From Gilliamella sp. wkB112 (GTDB taxonomy: Bacteria > Pseudomonadota > Gammaproteobacteria > Enterobacterales > Orbaceae), in contig NZ_LZGL01000015.1 in assembly GCF_001690685.1 (NCBI RefSeq), positions 1-64,000 of the forward strand: a DNA stretch of 64,000 bases, given 5' to 3'. The notes beneath the pieces are model-generated. The model saw only the letters and a list, made by a program, of their open reading frames with translations. It was not told the DNA's origin and did no database searches. This document shows, piece after piece, positions 62,115-64,000 of this stretch; positions within the stretch are counted from its first letter, which is position 1, and each line of letters opens with the position of its first letter. The translations under genes were made by a program, and so were the position numbers.

Positions 62115-63032
62115 ATGAGCATAAAAATCATTGCACAAGAACAACTTGCACAACAAACCACCAATTCTGTTATCAGAAAAATTCCATTATTATTTTATCC
62201 TTTACCAAATACTCTCTATATTCATAGAACCGAACGTTTACGATCTTTAGCCAAACAAAGCCCATTAAGTGATTACTTAAATTTTTGTGCTTCCATTGCT
62301 GAAAGGCAAGCTAATATAGTCAAACTTAAACCGATCCAAATGGATTTAGCAGATGCACTGCATAAAGATCAACCACCATTAAGTTTAGATGCGTTGCCTT
62401 TAACGGCTATATGGCAAGATTACTTAACAATACTATTAACTTCATTTGCTCAAACTACGTCAGAAATTGCTCAAACCATTGAACAACTGCAACAAAATAG
62501 TGTACAGCAATTACAAGATAAGGCTTTATCTTTACTAACAGGTAAATTTGAACAAGTAGCAGGCAATGAATCAGTTTTTATTTGGAGTGCATTATCAGTT
62601 TATTACAGCCAACTAGCGAGTCAAATCAAAGGTACTGCAATTGCAGAAAATACAGATAAACATTGGTTTTGCCCTGTTTGTAATAGCATGCCTGTTGCCA
62701 GTGTCATTCAATTAGGCAATAACAGTGGGTTACGTTATCTGCATTGTAGTTTATGTGAAAGTGAATGGTATGTTCCTCGAATAAAATGTACCAGTTGCGA
62801 TAATATGCAAGATATCCAATATTTTTCACTCGAAAATGAGCTAGCAGCAATCAAAACTGAATGTTGTGAAACCTGTCATGGTTATTTGAAAATCTTAGAT
62901 CAAGACAAAGATCCTCATATTGAAGTTGTCGCTGACGATATTGCTTCACTTATATTGGATATGAAAACAGAAGAAGAAGGCTTTGCTAAAAGTGGCATGA
63001 ATCCTTTTATATTTAAACATAAGTTAAGATAA
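62115..63032 (+). CDS. fdhE: formate dehydrogenase accessory protein FdhE
   Basis: Cytoplasmic protein needed for maturation of respiratory formate dehydrogenases, thought to act with the Tat-bound precursor. It is 305 residues (E. coli 309). Rubredoxin-like cysteine pairs FCPVCNSMP, HCSLCESEW, CTSCDN and CCETCHG are present (the redox/iron site), with the helical N-terminal domain before them. It lies downstream of fdoI as in E. coli. The companion sulfurtransferase fdhD is not in this window. Convergent with a LacI-type gene, 19 bases between stops. Confidence 0.95.
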   Translation: MSIKIIAQEQLAQQTTNSVIRKIPLLFYPLPNTLYIHRTERLRSLAKQSPLSDYLNFCASIAERQANIVKLKPIQMDLADALHKDQPPLSLDALPLTAIWQDYLTILLTSFAQTTSEIAQTIEQLQQNSVQQLQDKALSLLTGKFEQVAGNESVFIWSALSVYYSQLASQIKGTAIAENTDKHWFCPVCNSMPVASVIQLGNNSGLRYLHCSLCESEWYVPRIKCTSCDNMQDIQYFSLENELAAIKTECCETCHGYLKILDQDKDPHIEVVADDIASLILDMKTEEEGFAKSGMNPFIFKHKLR

Positions 63033-63051
63033 CAATTTTTCTAAACTATTT

Positions 63052-64000
63052 CTAATTATTTTTATGAGACTGCCTTAACACTAATTCGCCCTTTATATAA
63101 ATGTTATTTTCATAATGATAAATCATATTTATTGCTTCTTTTGCTAGAATTTCAACTTTCTGATCATAAGTAGTTAAATTATAGCTAGTAGAGGCACCTA
63201 ATTGAATATTATCAAAACCAACTATAGCTATTTTTTCATTAAGATTCTTTTCTCTTAATGCATCAATCACACCAATCGCTAAAGTATCATTTTCACAAAA
63301 AATAGCATCTACACCCATAGAAAAAGAATTTTTTTCAAGAAAAGATTTAACCATTTTATATGATTGAATAATGTTATATTGTTCAATTTCTAAATTAAAA
63401 TTTATATTTTTATTATGCATATTTAGCATATCAGAAAAACCATTAAATCTTTGTCTTTTAGCTAAATCATCTATTGGAGCACCAATATAAGCAAATGAAG
63501 TATAACCTAAAGACAAAAACAAAGACGCAATTTCCTGCCCGGCTAAATAATTATCAACAGAGATAACTCTTACTCCTAAATGAGAGACATCTCGCCCAAT
63601 TACAATAACAGGAATCATATTATTAATTTTTGATAATCTAATTAAGTAGTCGTTAAAAAAAGAACCTAGAAAAATAATACCGTCAACTTGAAATTGTTCA
63701 GCCTGTTTAATAGTTTTAATATTAATAATATCTTCAATATTAATTAAAATAGGCAATAAATTTTGTTCTTGTAATTGTTTACTAATTTCACGCATAAGTT
63801 GATAAAAATAATAATTCATAAAATTATCTACTACGATTGCAATCATTCCAGTTTGTCTTTTTATCAAGCTTCTAGCTACTAAATTAGGCATGTATCCCAT
63901 TTCTGCCGCTATTTTTTTTACTTTTTCTCTTGTGGCCTCCGAAACACAGTCTTCATTAAGAAATGAGCGTGTAACTGTCCATCTAGAAACACCGGCTTTT
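63052..64000 (-). CDS. LacI-family transcriptional regulator (N terminus beyond the window)
   Basis: Reads from the right window edge as an open frame without its start codon. The part present, 316 codons, covers the end of the helix-turn-helix (AGVSRWTVTRSFLNEDCVSEATREKVKKIAAEMGYMPN in pieces; hinge helix NLVARSLIKRQTGMIAIV) and the whole periplasmic-binding-like sensor domain, with SVDNYLAGQEIASLFLSLGYTSFAYIG and DAIFCENDTLAIGVIDALRE. Starting it at the internal ATG 63900 would remove most of the DNA-binding domain, so the true gene is longer. The effector is unknown; no sugar-use genes are visible here, so its target probably lies to the right. Confidence 0.9.
   Translation of the reverse strand, partial: KAGVSRWTVTRSFLNEDCVSEATREKVKKIAAEMGYMPNLVARSLIKRQTGMIAIVVDNFMNYYFYQLMREISKQLQEQNLLPILINIEDIINIKTIKQAEQFQVDGIIFLGSFFNDYLIRLSKINNMIPVIVIGRDVSHLGVRVISVDNYLAGQEIASLFLSLGYTSFAYIGAPIDDLAKRQRFNGFSDMLNMHNKNINFNLEIEQYNIIQSYKMVKSFLEKNSFSMGVDAIFCENDTLAIGVIDALREKNLNEKIAIVGFDNIQLGASTSYNLTTYDQKVEILAKEAINMIYHYENNIYIKGELVLRQSHKNN

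Overview
This window is AT-rich chromosomal DNA (roughly one third G+C) from a gammaproteobacterium. The gene set (trxA-rho beside rhlB, nadE-glnB, serB-radA, ydiB-aroD, fdoGHI-fdhE, syd, cbrA, ppnN) is enterobacterial/pasteurellal in character, and the low GC suggests a host-associated lineage. Orbaceae such as the insect-gut genus Gilliamella is my best guess. That is an inference from gene content and protein similarity as remembered; no database search was run. The 16S fragment at the left edge would settle it.

Layout. 1-1.3 kb: 5' part of a 16S rRNA gene on the minus strand, with a boxA-type leader and tandem P1/P2 promoters. 1.5-7.5 kb: a small secreted protein, an acyltransferase-3 membrane protein, a GNAT protein, pfkA, fieF, a yajL-like gene and murA. 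8-12.4 kb: cbrA, can and the anaerobic ribonucleotide reductase operon nrdDG behind two NrdR-type boxes. 12.8-22.4 kb: gnd, rho, trxA, rhlB, sxy, a second secreted protein, glnB-nadE and aroB. 23-43.7 kb: aroF behind two TyrR-like boxes, purL, a DUF2339/DUF3999 membrane pair, glnS, syd, aspC, folK, dksA, gluQ, moaA behind a likely molybdenum-cofactor riboswitch, ppnN, radA and serB. 43.9-47.6 kb: a divergent HxlR regulator/flavodoxin-fold oxidoreductase pair, rsmB and an Na+/H+-antiporter-like transporter. 48-54.3 kb: a six-gene accessory cluster (TIM-barrel isomerase-like protein, YdiB, AroD, SDR dehydrogenase, ABM-fold protein, Fe-S/FMN/FAD ene-reductase). 54.5-63 kb: plsB, then the formate dehydrogenase operon fdoGHI-fdhE behind a perfect FNR box. 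63 kb to the end: a LacI-family regulator cut by the window edge.

How the parts work together. Several units point to life with little oxygen: class III ribonucleotide reductase, an FNR-site-preceded respiratory formate dehydrogenase, and MoaA to help make its molybdenum cofactor. The formate dehydrogenase uses cysteine where the E. coli enzyme uses selenocysteine, so it does not need the selenocysteine machinery. Aromatic amino acid synthesis (aroB, aroF) is separate from the 48-54 kb cluster. That cluster combines quinate/shikimate dehydrogenase and dehydroquinase with redox enzymes able to reduce a ring or an enoate, and looks like a dietary quinate/shikimate-using pathway. It is the most interesting accessory system here. 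Its substrate and end product are inferred.

No CRISPR array, transposase, integrase, prophage gene or tRNA gene was recognised. The longest gene-free stretch (22.4-23.1 kb) is very AT-rich and holds only the aroF control region.
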